Part shown: positions 7,234 through 16,831 of the stretch, piece by piece
Numbering within the stretch: the stretch's first letter is position 1
Layout of the letters: the number at the start of each line of letters is the position of its first letter
NCBI GenBank assembly: GCA_029263175.1
Contig: JAJCXZ010000028.1
Coordinates: forward strand, 1 to 64,000
Direction: 5' to 3'
Length of the DNA: 64,000 bases
Origin: Acidimicrobiales bacterium
GTDB lineage: Bacteria; Actinomycetota; Acidimicrobiia; Acidimicrobiales; Aldehydirespiratoraceae
Position numbers and translations under genes: made by a program
Notes under the pieces: model-generated
The model's database searches: none
What the model saw: only the letters and a program-made list of their open reading frames with translations
Told to the model about the DNA's origin: nothing

Positions 7234-7725
7234 CTACAGGTCTCGCACATAGGGCAGGAAGACTTCAGCGACTGCGATCAGCAACTCCTTCGGATGACGG
7301 TCGATCGTGGAGACGGACGTGTGGATCCCGTCGACGAAGAACGAAACCTGCCCGGGACACGCTTCACCGACATCTCCGATGTCGACGGTCTCGCAACCCT
7401 CGAGCCGCACTGGCGGCAGGATGATGCCGTCGGCTTCGGCTATCTGGACGAGCAGCCATCCCGTTCCCCAACTACAGCCGATGAAGGGTCCCGATGGTCC
7501 GGTTGTCTCGAAGTCGGGGAGCTCGAGTGCGGACGAGTCCATTGCGGTGAGAATGGCAGCATCCGGCGCCAACGTGCAGACGTTGATTCCGTCGGTGCTT
7601 CCGCTGCCCCCGTTCCCGCTACCGCCGCTGTCGCTGCTGGAGCCAGGGCTGAATGATCCGTCGCCCCCGCAACCCGCGAGGGTCAGGATCAATGCCGCTG
7701 TCCCGAGTTTCCATCGCCAACCCAT
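7234..7725 (-). CDS. secreted lipoprotein, DUF3558-like
   Basis: A 163-residue lipoprotein. The start at 7725 gives MGWRWKLGTAALILTLAGC, a short signal peptide with the lipobox LAGC, and it has an AGGA Shine-Dalgarno 7 nt upstream. A Gly/Ser-rich linker follows, then a compact domain with four cysteines (VCTLAPDAAI, GCSWGTG, EGCETVD, EACPGQ) that probably form two disulfides. The layout resembles actinobacterial DUF3558-type lipoproteins, but the match is weak. It is divergent from parC. Confidence 0.75.
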   Translation of the reverse strand: MGWRWKLGTAALILTLAGCGGDGSFSPGSSSDSGGSGNGGSGSTDGINVCTLAPDAAILTAMDSSALELPDFETTGPSGPFIGCSWGTGWLLVQIAEADGIILPPVRLEGCETVDIGDVGEACPGQVSFFVDGIHTSVSTIDRHPKELLIAVAEVFLPYVRDL

Positions 7726-7888
7726 GGTCAATCCTGCCATACCCGCCGAACCATCGCAGAGGGTCAGCGGTCGAGGCCTCCCTCCGGTTGTCACTCGGGT
7801 TGCGTAAGGTCCACATTGCCGACCAACCAGGCCGTGTGACCGTGCCGCCAGCGGTCAGAGGCCGCCTCACCAGACCCCGGAGTTTCCC

Positions 7889-10312
7889 GTGTCTCGACAG
7901 CTCGAATTCGAGCCTAATTTTGCCCGCGAAGTCGTCGACATCTCCGTCGCCGACGAGATGAGCGAGAGCTTTCTCGCCTACTCGCTTTCCGTCATCACCT
8001 CCCGCGCCATCCCCGACGTTCGTGACGGCCTCAAGCCCGTGCAACGCCGCATCCTGTGGTCGATGCTGCAGATGGGTGTGCGACCGGGTACCCCGTTTCG
8101 CAAGTCCGCTCGAATCGTCGGCGACACGATGGGTCGCTATCACCCGCATGGAGACGCCGCGATCTACGACACGCTCACCAGGATGGGCCAGGACTTCTCG
8201 CGGATGGTGCCGTTCATCGACCCCCAGGGCAACTTCGGCAGCCTTGACGACCCGCCGGCCGCCGCTCGCTACACGGAGTGCCGCCTTTCGGATGCGGCCA
8301 TGGAGATGGTGCGCGAGCTCGACGAGGACACGGTCGACTTCAAGCCGACCTACGACGGTGAGGGTGACGAGCCCGTCGTCCTCCCGGCCCTGCTCCCCAA
8401 CATCCTCGTCAACGGCACCACCGGAATCGCTGTGGGTATGGCCACCAACATGGCGCCGCACAACCTGCGGGAGGTCGCCAAGGCCATCGAGCTCGTGATG
8501 ACCAAGCGGCGCCCGAAGCCGACCATCGAAGAGCTCATGGCCGTGCTCCCGGGTCCGGACTTCCCGTCCGGTGGCATCGTGGTGGACGACGGACTCATCG
8601 ATGCCTACGAGACAGGGCGCGGCAGTTTCCGTATCCGGTCCCGCGCTCACGTCGAGCAGATCACCCGCAACCGCCAGGCCATCATCGTCACCGAGCTTCC
8701 CTATCAGGTGGGCGCCGAGCGGGTGATCGCCAAGGTCCAGGAGCTGGCCAACAACGGCAGGCTCGTCGGCATCGCGGGCATCGCCGACCTCAGCGACATG
8801 CACGGGCTCAAGATCCAGATCGACGTGAAGCCGGCCGTCAACCCGCAAGCGGTCCTGCAAGAGCTCTACCGGCTCACTCCGCTCGAAGAGACCTTCGGGA
8901 TCAACAACGTGGTGCTGGTCAACGGCGTGCCCACCACGTTGGGTGTCCACGACCTGTGTCGTCACTACATCGAGCATCGGCTCGAGGTCATCGTCCGGCG
9001 TACCGAGTACCGACTCGCCAAGGCCCAGGACCGGCTTCATATTCTCGATGGTCTACTCATTGCCCTCGATGCGATCGACGAAGTGGTGCGGATCATCCGA
9101 TCGTCGCAGAACGCGGCCGAAGCCCGCGAGCGGCTCGTCGAACGGTTTGGGCTGAGCGACGTGCAGGCCGTGCACATCCTCGACATGCCGCTGCGGCGCC
9201 TCACCGCGCTCGCAAAGCTCGAGCTTGAAGAGGAGGCTGCCGGCCTCCGCACCGATATCGCCGACTATGAGCGGCTGCTCAAGAGTGAGGACCGCCGTCG
9301 CACGCTCGTCCTGAGGGAGCTGGGCGCGCTCGTCGACACCCAGGGAGTTGAGCGCCGAACCGAGATCGTTGCGGCCGACGACATCCCCGTCTTCGAGGTT
9401 CCGAAGGAGAGCGACGCCGCCTTCGACCCTGACTCCGACGAACCCTGCGTGGTCACATTGTCCACCTCGGGCAACATCGGGCGGGTCCCGCTGGAGGGTG
9501 CGAAACGGGGGGTGGTCGGACGCCACGATCTGATCGCTTCCAGAGTTGTCACGTCGACCGGTTCGCCGATCGCTGCGGTCACATCGGAGGGCCGGGCATT
9601 TGTGGTGCGCGGCGGTGAAATCGCCGATGCCGGCAGTCGTACGCGGGGCGGGCTGGCCGCACAGCTGCTCGGCCTCAACAAGGGTGAGGAAGTGCTCGAG
9701 CTGGTCACGGCCGGCGAGGAGAACCTGATGCTCGTGACCGCCAACGGCGTCGCCAAGCAACTCACTCCTGAAGAAGTGATGGGCACGAAGCCAGGAAAGC
9801 CGGTCATCGGCCTCAAGGGCAACGATCGAGTCGTCGCGGCGTTCCGTCTGCCCGTCGGGGTCGACATCGTCATGGTGGCCACTGACGGTCAGACACTGCG
9901 TATTGCCGCTGACACGGTTTCCGCTCAAGGCCGTGGTGCGGGTGGTGTCGCCGGGATGAAGCTCAAGGGTGACGCTCAGATCGTCGGCGCGGCCGCCCTT
10001 CTCGGCGATGGAGCGGTGATCACGATCACCTCGGAGTCCGGGGCCAAGGGCACACCGTTCGACGAGTTCGAATCCAAGGGACGAGGCGGTCAGGGTGTGC
10101 GGGTCGCCAGGCTGTCCAGCGGTGAGTCCATCGTGGCCATGTGGGTCGGCAACGCATCGTTCGATGGTTTGCTCGCCCAGATGGCCGACGACGATGATCC
10201 CAAGAGGCTCGACCCGAACCCGGTGCCCTTCGACGTGGAGGTCACCAAGCGGGACCTCGTGCCGACCCGCACCGAACGTCAGGTCCTGGTCCTTGCCCCC
10301 ACCAGGTGGTGA
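7889..10312 (+). CDS. parC: DNA topoisomerase IV subunit A (type IIA topoisomerase)
   Basis: An 807-residue type IIA topoisomerase A subunit, which breaks and rejoins DNA for decatenation. The breakage-reunion domain has the catalytic tyrosine Y128 in AARYTECRL, and the C-terminal half has the repeated strand pairs of the beta-pinwheel. There is no clear GyrA-box, only a degenerate SRTRGGLAAQLLG, and the partner B subunit lies 2.3 kb downstream, so topoisomerase IV fits better than gyrase. The quinolone region reads HPHGDAAIYDT, with Ala90 at the position of E. coli GyrA Ser83 and Asp94 at Asp87. Start is the GTG at 7889. The intervening genes between parC and parE are unusual. Confidence 0.88.
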   Translation: MSRQLEFEPNFAREVVDISVADEMSESFLAYSLSVITSRAIPDVRDGLKPVQRRILWSMLQMGVRPGTPFRKSARIVGDTMGRYHPHGDAAIYDTLTRMGQDFSRMVPFIDPQGNFGSLDDPPAAARYTECRLSDAAMEMVRELDEDTVDFKPTYDGEGDEPVVLPALLPNILVNGTTGIAVGMATNMAPHNLREVAKAIELVMTKRRPKPTIEELMAVLPGPDFPSGGIVVDDGLIDAYETGRGSFRIRSRAHVEQITRNRQAIIVTELPYQVGAERVIAKVQELANNGRLVGIAGIADLSDMHGLKIQIDVKPAVNPQAVLQELYRLTPLEETFGINNVVLVNGVPTTLGVHDLCRHYIEHRLEVIVRRTEYRLAKAQDRLHILDGLLIALDAIDEVVRIIRSSQNAAEARERLVERFGLSDVQAVHILDMPLRRLTALAKLELEEEAAGLRTDIADYERLLKSEDRRRTLVLRELGALVDTQGVERRTEIVAADDIPVFEVPKESDAAFDPDSDEPCVVTLSTSGNIGRVPLEGAKRGVVGRHDLIASRVVTSTGSPIAAVTSEGRAFVVRGGEIADAGSRTRGGLAAQLLGLNKGEEVLELVTAGEENLMLVTANGVAKQLTPEEVMGTKPGKPVIGLKGNDRVVAAFRLPVGVDIVMVATDGQTLRIAADTVSAQGRGAGGVAGMKLKGDAQIVGAAALLGDGAVITITSESGAKGTPFDEFESKGRGGQGVRVARLSSGESIVAMWVGNASFDGLLAQMADDDDPKRLDPNPVPFDVEVTKRDLVPTRTERQVLVLAPTRW

Positions 10313-10347
10313 TACGCAACACCGGCACAGGCCCCACGGTTACGTCG

Positions 10348-10956
10348 TCAGCTGAAGTCGGGAAGCGATTCCAGGATCTGCTGCTGCTCGTTAGGGCCGA
10401 AACCGAAGAAGACATTGCTTCCGCCGCTCAGATCGGGGGTGAGGAGCGCCATCGACGAGTTGGTGCGTACCCCGAAGTTCCGCCACGTGTCGAAGCTCGG
10501 GTCCCAGAGGAACGTGATCTCGTCGCCGAGGTCGTCGTGGGTGACGAACTCCTGCGCATAGCCGAAGTCGTCCTGAGTGCCGAGCCCGATGACCTGGACC
10601 TCGTCTGCGTGCTCTCGGGCAAACTGCCCGATCTCTGACCGCTCCCCGCGGCACGTCGGTCAATGCGGTGCCCAGAACCAGAGCAGCACCGGTCGATCCC
10701 CGTCGACCGCGTCACGCAGGCTGGAGACGCTGCCGTCGTCGACAGACAACACTTCGATGTCACGAACGTCGTCGGACGTGGCGAGGTTGGCTTGGTTCGC
10801 CGCTGCCGTAGAGGAGGCGTCAGGGGTCCCGGCGACAGCACTGGATGCCGCATCGCCGGTCTCGGTTGAGCCGCTGGCGCCGCAGGCGGAGGCCAGCAGC
10901 GCGAGGCCGATGACGACAGCTGCGGCCTGCGGGCGCGGAAAAGGGGAGGAGACCAT
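10348..10956 (-). CDS. candidate selenoprotein: thioredoxin-fold lipoprotein with UxxC active site
   Basis: From the ATG at 10956 there are 98 codons: a signal peptide with lipobox LASAC, a Ser/Thr/Ala linker, and a thioredoxin strand PVLLWFWAPH. An in-frame TGA follows at 10662-10660, then PTC and a further 100 codons in the same frame to a TGA at 10350-10348. The continuation is good thioredoxin sequence: VIGLGTQDDF strand, a FLWDPSFDTWRNFGV segment, and a SSMALLTPD cis-Pro-region equivalent. The TGA thus replaces the first cysteine of WAPxCxxC, giving U99-P-T-C102. This is the classic pattern of a Cys-to-Sec redox protein of the TlpA/ResA type, 202 residues if U is read. A recent nonsense mutation is the alternative, but there is no decay downstream. 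It is convergent with parC. Confidence 0.8.
10638..10652 (-). promoter_or_regulatory. SECIS-like hairpin after the in-frame TGA
   Basis: On the minus strand, GCCGC (10652-10648) pairs with GCGGT (10642-10638) around the loop GGGGA (10647-10643). The stem starts 7 nt after the TGA and the loop starts with G. A competing longer fold pairs the TGA itself: TGACCG (10662-10657) with CGGTCA (10641-10636). The geometry matches the hairpin at 1303-1318. Confidence 0.5.
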
Positions 10957-11061
10957 CGGGATGGAAACGACCCGGAGTGGTGGTTTGTTCCCGAAACCCG
11001 AGATTTCCGGACGTGATCAATGTCATATAGACAAACATCGATACGAGGTTAGAATCCTCAT

Positions 11062-11238
11062 ATGAACCGCAACACAGCCCACACCAGTACAGCCCACACC
11101 AATACAGTCCTCGTGTCGGGACTCGACCGCCGCTCCTGCTCCTGGCGTGACGCACTCGGACCCGGCTTCGCGACCGGAGCAAGACCGGCTCTCCTCGGGG
11201 CCGTCTCGAACGCCGCCCACAACGGTTACTGCGGCTGA
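11062..11238 (+). CDS. possible small ORF, 58 codons
   Basis: ATG at 11062 to TGA at 11236-11238. The first 15 codons contain two copies of a 15-bp tandem unit (ACAGCCCACACC plus AGT or AAT), giving a repeated TAHT(S/N) peptide. The hairpin-like GAGGTTAGAATCCTC lies just upstream. There is no recognisable family and no strong ribosome binding site. Chance is quite possible. Confidence 0.2.
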   Translation: MNRNTAHTSTAHTNTVLVSGLDRRSCSWRDALGPGFATGARPALLGAVSNAAHNGYCG

Positions 11239-11293
11239 CGACCGCCGGCGGTGCTGGGCCAGAGGGAGAACTCGCCGGGACCCATCATGTTTC

Positions 11294-11314
11294 CATCTCA
11301 CTCGAAGTGAGATG
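11294..11314. promoter_or_regulatory. perfect 21-bp palindrome upstream of the acyl-CoA dehydrogenase
   Basis: Arms CATCTCACT and AGTGAGATG are perfect 9-bp inverted repeats around a 3-bp centre. The right arm falls where the -35 element of the promoter with -10 at 11331-11336 should be. That is the expected position of a repressor operator, for example of a TetR-type acyl-CoA or lipid sensor. The regulator is not identifiable here. Confidence 0.6.
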
Positions 11315-11330
11315 TCGCTCGCTCACGGTC

Positions 11331-11336
11331 TAGATT
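11331..11336 (+). promoter_or_regulatory. -10 box for acyl-CoA dehydrogenase, leaderless start
   Basis: TAGATT ends 6 nt before the ATG at 11343, so transcription would begin at or next to the start codon. Confidence 0.5.
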
Positions 11337-11342
11337 CGCGGG

Positions 11343-12563
11343 ATGGACCCGACGTATTCCACTGAGGCCGACGAGTTTCGCGACTACATTCGCACCTTCC
11401 TCGACCAGAACCTCCCCGAGGGATGGGGCGGCATCGGTGCCTTGCCCCACGAAGATGTGAAGCCCTTTACCGACGAGTGGCGCCAGAAACTCGCCGCCAA
11501 CTCGCTGCTGGCTCCCTCATGGCCAAAGGACTACGGGGGCGGCGGACTCTCCGAGCTCGAGCAGGTGATCCTCGCCGAGGAGTTCCAGAAAGCCGGCGCG
11601 CCGACCGGAGGCACCAACGACGCATTCAGCATCCAGATGGTCGGCAACACGATCCTTCACTGGGGCACCGACGAGCAACGCTCGCACTTCCTGCCGCGGA
11701 TCATCAGCGGTGAAGACACCTGGTGCCAGGGTTACTCCGAGCCCGACGCCGGCTCCGACCTCGCCAGCCTCGGTCTCCGTGCTGTGCTCGATGGCGACGA
11801 GTGGGTGCTCAACGGTCAGAAGATCTGGACCTCAGCCGGCCAACACGCCGACTGGATCTTCGTCCTGTGCCGCACCGACCCCGATGCGCCGAAGCACCGC
11901 GGCATCAGCTTCATCTTGTGCCCCGTCGCCCAGCCCGGCGTCGAAGTGCGGCCGATCCAGATGCTCTCCGGCGACTACGACTTCAACGAGACCTTCTTCA
12001 CCGACGCCCGCACCCACAAGGACAATGTGGTCGGCGAAGTCAACGGTGGCTGGGCCGTGGCGATGACCCTGCTCGGCTACGAGCGCGGCGAGGCCGCCGC
12101 CACACAGCCACTCGTCTTCCGCACCGAATGGGACAAGCTCGCCGAGCTTGCCAAGGCGAACGGCTCCAACGAGGATCCCAACGTCAGGGACCGTCTCGCC
12201 TCCACGTTCATCGAGGTCGAGATCATGCGATACCTCGGTATGGGAACGCTCACTCGGTTCCTCCAGGGTGCACAACCGGGTCCGTCGGAATCGGCGTTCA
12301 AGCTCTACTGGAGCGAGTACCACAAACGTGTCACCGAACTCGCAGTCGACGTGATGGGCGCCGATGCCATGGTGTCGCATTCGGCTGCGAAGTCGTCGTT
12401 CGGGCCCGATCTGGTCGGCGCGCCCAACGACGCCACCTCGTGGCTCGGTGCCTTCTACAACGCCCGCGCCGGCACGATCTACGCCGGTACCTCGCAGGTA
12501 CAGCGCAACATCCTCGGCGAAATGGTCCTCGGGCTCCCGAAAGAACCCAAGCCGCAGGGTTAA
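11343..12563 (+). CDS. acyl-CoA dehydrogenase family protein
   Basis: A 406-residue FAD-dependent acyl-CoA dehydrogenase that introduces an alpha-beta double bond into an acyl-CoA. Family signatures are WCQGYSEPDAGSDLA (FAD/substrate loop), LNGQKIWTSAGQHADWIFVL, and the C-terminal GTIYAGTSQVQRNILGE. The last motif has Ala where many members have Glu (EGTSEIQR), a feature of the FadE subgroup whose catalytic base sits in an earlier helix or whose partner subunit supplies it. Mycobacterial heteromeric FadE enzymes for sterol side chains are of that type. It stands alone between the topoisomerase genes, under a palindromic operator. Confidence 0.88.
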   Translation: MDPTYSTEADEFRDYIRTFLDQNLPEGWGGIGALPHEDVKPFTDEWRQKLAANSLLAPSWPKDYGGGGLSELEQVILAEEFQKAGAPTGGTNDAFSIQMVGNTILHWGTDEQRSHFLPRIISGEDTWCQGYSEPDAGSDLASLGLRAVLDGDEWVLNGQKIWTSAGQHADWIFVLCRTDPDAPKHRGISFILCPVAQPGVEVRPIQMLSGDYDFNETFFTDARTHKDNVVGEVNGGWAVAMTLLGYERGEAAATQPLVFRTEWDKLAELAKANGSNEDPNVRDRLASTFIEVEIMRYLGMGTLTRFLQGAQPGPSESAFKLYWSEYHKRVTELAVDVMGADAMVSHSAAKSSFGPDLVGAPNDATSWLGAFYNARAGTIYAGTSQVQRNILGEMVLGLPKEPKPQG

Positions 12564-12564
12564 C

Positions 12565-12604
12565 GACACCGCTCTGTTTGTTGCTGCGGTTGACACCGCT
12601 CTGT
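12565..12604 (+). repeat. 13-bp direct repeat upstream of parE
   Basis: GACACCGCTCTGT occurs at 12565-12577 and again at 12592-12604. The second copy forms part of a TTGACA hexamer (12590-12595). A -10-like TACGTT (12618-12623) ends 6 nt before the parE GTG, though the spacer to TTGACA is long (22 bp). The repeat could be a regulator site for parE. Confidence 0.4.
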
Positions 12605-12629
12605 CACACCGGGGCGCTACGTTCGCTCG

Positions 12630-14680
<2,051 letters not shown>

Positions 14681-14681
<1 letters not shown>

Positions 14682-14711
14682 GTCACCCTGGGGACAGACC
14701 CCAGCGTTACT
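14681..14711. repeat. intergenic palindromic repeat, copy 2
   Basis: CTGGGG-ACAGA-CCCCAG (14688-14704) with weaker outer arms. The element touches the last base of the parE stop on one side and contains the TAA stop of the convergent minus-strand gene (14707-14709) on the other. Confidence 0.8.
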
Positions 14712-15540
14712 TGTGCCCGAAGGACTGGGCCAGGCCTGCGTTCTCGAACCCCTCGGGCGACTGGCCGGTGGTGGCGTACATGTAGAGCGCGGTCTGGAAG
14801 ATGGCGCCGAGCGCACTCATGACCACGAGGGCCAGGGCGATCCAGACGACGGCGGTCGCGATGCCGACGATGGCGAGAGCGGTCGAGCCGCTGGCGACGA
14901 GCGCACCGCCGATCAGCAATGCAGGGATGATCAGCAGGAAGCCGACCAGACCGAAGCCAACGCGAGCGATGAGGTTCTCGCCCCACGTCTTCTTCAACAG
15001 GCCCGCCGAGGTCTTGAAGCCTTCAATGGCGCCCTTGTCGTCGATGACGATCGCGGGGATCGTGAGGAAGGCAGCGACCTCCCAGCCCATCTGAAGCCCA
15101 CCGAGGATCAGGTTGCCGACCCAGCCGGCTCGTTCACGAAGCGCACGAATGACGGCGCCGACGGTCCAGTTGATGATCGCCCACGGCACGAGGCCGGGAA
15201 TGCGGGCGAAGGCGCGGGAGATGGCGCTGGTGACGGTGGGGTCGCCGCCGCTCATGCGTTCGTGGGCTCCGGCCACCAGTGCGCCGGTGAAGAACACCGA
15301 GACGATGGCGACGCTGACGCCGGCCAGGATGAAGAGGATGCCGGACAGCGGGGTGACGGCGTATTCCTCACCGGTGGCCCCGCTGGTATCGAGAGCGAAG
15401 AAGCCGGGCAGCGCAAAAACGAGCAGCGCAGCCAGCGAACCGAGGAATGACAGGACCGGAAGCGCGAGCAACTCACGGTCCTTTTGCAGGACGTGCCACG
15501 ATGTCTTGGCCAGTGCGAACGTGTTCTTGATTCTACCCAT
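14707..15540 (-). CDS. DUF6159-like polytopic membrane protein
   Basis: A 277-residue protein with six predicted membrane segments. The N-terminus MGRIKNTFALAKTSWHVLQKDRELL is characteristic of DUF6159-type proteins, in which an amphipathic start and a W-x-V-L-x-x-D-x-E-L-L motif precede the first membrane helix. I prefer the ATG at 15540 because it has an AGGA 8 nt upstream and removes a Pro/Arg-rich extension. Function is unknown. The gene ends inside a palindromic repeat. Confidence 0.75.
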   Translation of the reverse strand: MGRIKNTFALAKTSWHVLQKDRELLALPVLSFLGSLAALLVFALPGFFALDTSGATGEEYAVTPLSGILFILAGVSVAIVSVFFTGALVAGAHERMSGGDPTVTSAISRAFARIPGLVPWAIINWTVGAVIRALRERAGWVGNLILGGLQMGWEVAAFLTIPAIVIDDKGAIEGFKTSAGLLKKTWGENLIARVGFGLVGFLLIIPALLIGGALVASGSTALAIVGIATAVVWIALALVVMSALGAIFQTALYMYATTGQSPEGFENAGLAQSFGHK

Positions 15541-15581
15541 GGGAGAAATCCTAGGCCGAGGGCCGGCCCTGAACGCCTCCA

Positions 15582-16682
15582 CTAGAGGGAGTAGTCGATA
15601 ACCGCGCGGATGTTCTCGCCCGCATGCATGGCCCGGTAGCCCTCGTTGATGTCGTCGAGTTTGTAGCGAGCGGTGATCAGCTCATCGAGCTTGAGCTTGC
15701 CCTGGTCATAGAGACGGAGAAGCTTCGGGATGTCGCTGCGGGGGTTGCAATAGCCGTAGATCGAGCCGTGAAGGTGCTTGCCCATCATGGCGAGATCGAC
15801 GGTGTTGAGTGTGATCTCGTTCTGCGTGACGTTGCTGAGCGACGTGAGCGTGAGGCTTCCGGCCTTGCCGACGAGTGCCATCGCCGGAGCAAAGAGGTCA
15901 GAGGTGGCATCGCCCACCGTCAGCAGGACCGAGTTGGCGCCGCGACCCCAGCTCAGCTCCTCGACGAGCGGTCCGGCTTCTTCGATCGACGAAACGGCAT
16001 GGGTTGCGCCGACCGTCTGGGCGAACTCCCGCTTCATCTCGACGGGATCGACCGCGATCACGTTGGCCGCCCCGGCCATTGCGGCGCCCTGGACGGCATT
16101 GATGCCGATGCCGCCGGTGCCGATCACCACGACCGTGTCGCCGGCCTTGACGCCGGCCACGTTGACCGCCGAGCCCCAGCCGGTGGCCACGCCACACGAG
16201 GTGACGGCGACGGCGTCCAGGGGATACCAGTCGCCGACCTTCACGATGGAGTTCTCGTGGACCACCGAGTATTCCGAGAACGTGCCGATGCCGCTCATTG
16301 CCCGCACCATGCCGGTCGGGCCCTTGTGGCGGGCCTTTCCTCGCTGGATCTCTTCGCCGTTGTCACACAGGTATTGCATGCCCTCAGCGCACGAGGGGCA
16401 GCGCCCACACGACGGGATGAACGACGCGGCGACGTGGTCGCCGACCGCCAGGCCGCGGACCCCTGGACCGACGGCCTCCACAACACCAGATCCCTCATGG
16501 CCGCAGACCATCGGCAGCACCGCTTCGGTGAAGTCGCCGAGGCGCACGTGTTCGTCGGAGTGACACAAGCCCGCGTAGGCCATCTTGATGAGGATTTCCT
16601 CGGGACCGGGATCCTCGATCTCGAACTCGTCGATCACCCAGGGACCGTTCACTTCATAGGCAACTGCGGCGCGTGTCTTCAT
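15582..16682 (-). CDS. zinc-dependent alcohol dehydrogenase, NDMA-dependent type
   Basis: A 366-residue class III-like medium-chain alcohol dehydrogenase. Catalytic zinc ligands are visible in AGLCHSDEH and CGHEGSGV, and the structural zinc site in CGRCPSCAEGMQYLC. The Rossmann motif is GTGGIGINAVQGA. The pattern fits the actinobacterial NDMA-dependent alcohol dehydrogenases (Rxyl_3153 family), whose tightly bound NAD is recycled through the mycofactocin system rather than free NAD (family knowledge; no mycofactocin genes are in this window). A TACGTT box ends 7 nt upstream of the ATG. It is divergent from the di-iron oxygenase gene. Confidence 0.88.
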   Translation of the reverse strand: MKTRAAVAYEVNGPWVIDEFEIEDPGPEEILIKMAYAGLCHSDEHVRLGDFTEAVLPMVCGHEGSGVVEAVGPGVRGLAVGDHVAASFIPSCGRCPSCAEGMQYLCDNGEEIQRGKARHKGPTGMVRAMSGIGTFSEYSVVHENSIVKVGDWYPLDAVAVTSCGVATGWGSAVNVAGVKAGDTVVVIGTGGIGINAVQGAAMAGAANVIAVDPVEMKREFAQTVGATHAVSSIEEAGPLVEELSWGRGANSVLLTVGDATSDLFAPAMALVGKAGSLTLTSLSNVTQNEITLNTVDLAMMGKHLHGSIYGYCNPRSDIPKLLRLYDQGKLKLDELITARYKLDDINEGYRAMHAGENIRAVIDYSL

Positions 16683-16689
16683 GGGCGAG

Positions 16690-16695
16690 AACGTA
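16690..16695 (-). promoter_or_regulatory. -10 box for the alcohol dehydrogenase, leaderless start
   Basis: On the minus strand TACGTT ends 7 nt before the ATG at 16682. Confidence 0.45.
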
Positions 16696-16728
16696 GCCCC
16701 ACCCGCGGCTTCGAATCGAGCTCACAAC

Positions 16729-16750
16729 AGGGTCGTTAGACCCTTAACGA
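16729..16750. promoter_or_regulatory. nested inverted repeats in the divergent ADH / oxygenase promoter
   Basis: AGGGTC-GTTA-GACCCT (16729-16744) is a perfect 6-bp inverted repeat. It overlaps a second one, TCGTTA-N6-TAACGA (16733-16750). They lie between the divergent alcohol dehydrogenase and di-iron oxygenase genes and are a good candidate for a shared operator. Confidence 0.45.
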
Positions 16751-16831
16751 GTTTTGCGCAGCCTGCTTACGTGACGGAAAGACGCATCTGCGCCCCAACC
16801 GAGGACGAAGAAGAACTCAGGAGAACCCCCC

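Larger units (their letters stand above)
10957..11342. other. 386-bp divergent intergenic region
   Basis: This region separates the Sec-thioredoxin gene from the acyl-CoA dehydrogenase gene. It holds a possible 58-codon reading frame with a short tandem repeat (11062-11238), an A/T-richer stretch around 11020-11065 that may be a promoter, a 21-bp palindrome at 11294-11314 and a -10 box at 11331-11336. I see no larger gene. Confidence 0.6.

Noticed and set aside
7619-9040. Long minus-strand frame opposite parC (473 codons), and similar long frames at 33746-35251 and 2627-4399
   Set aside because: They are shadows of high-GC coding sequence on the other strand, with no family motifs and no ribosome binding sites.
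10306-10638. Plus-strand reading frame of 110 codons downstream of parC
   Set aside because: It is antisense to the thioredoxin half of the TGA-containing gene, which has clear family motifs; this frame has none.
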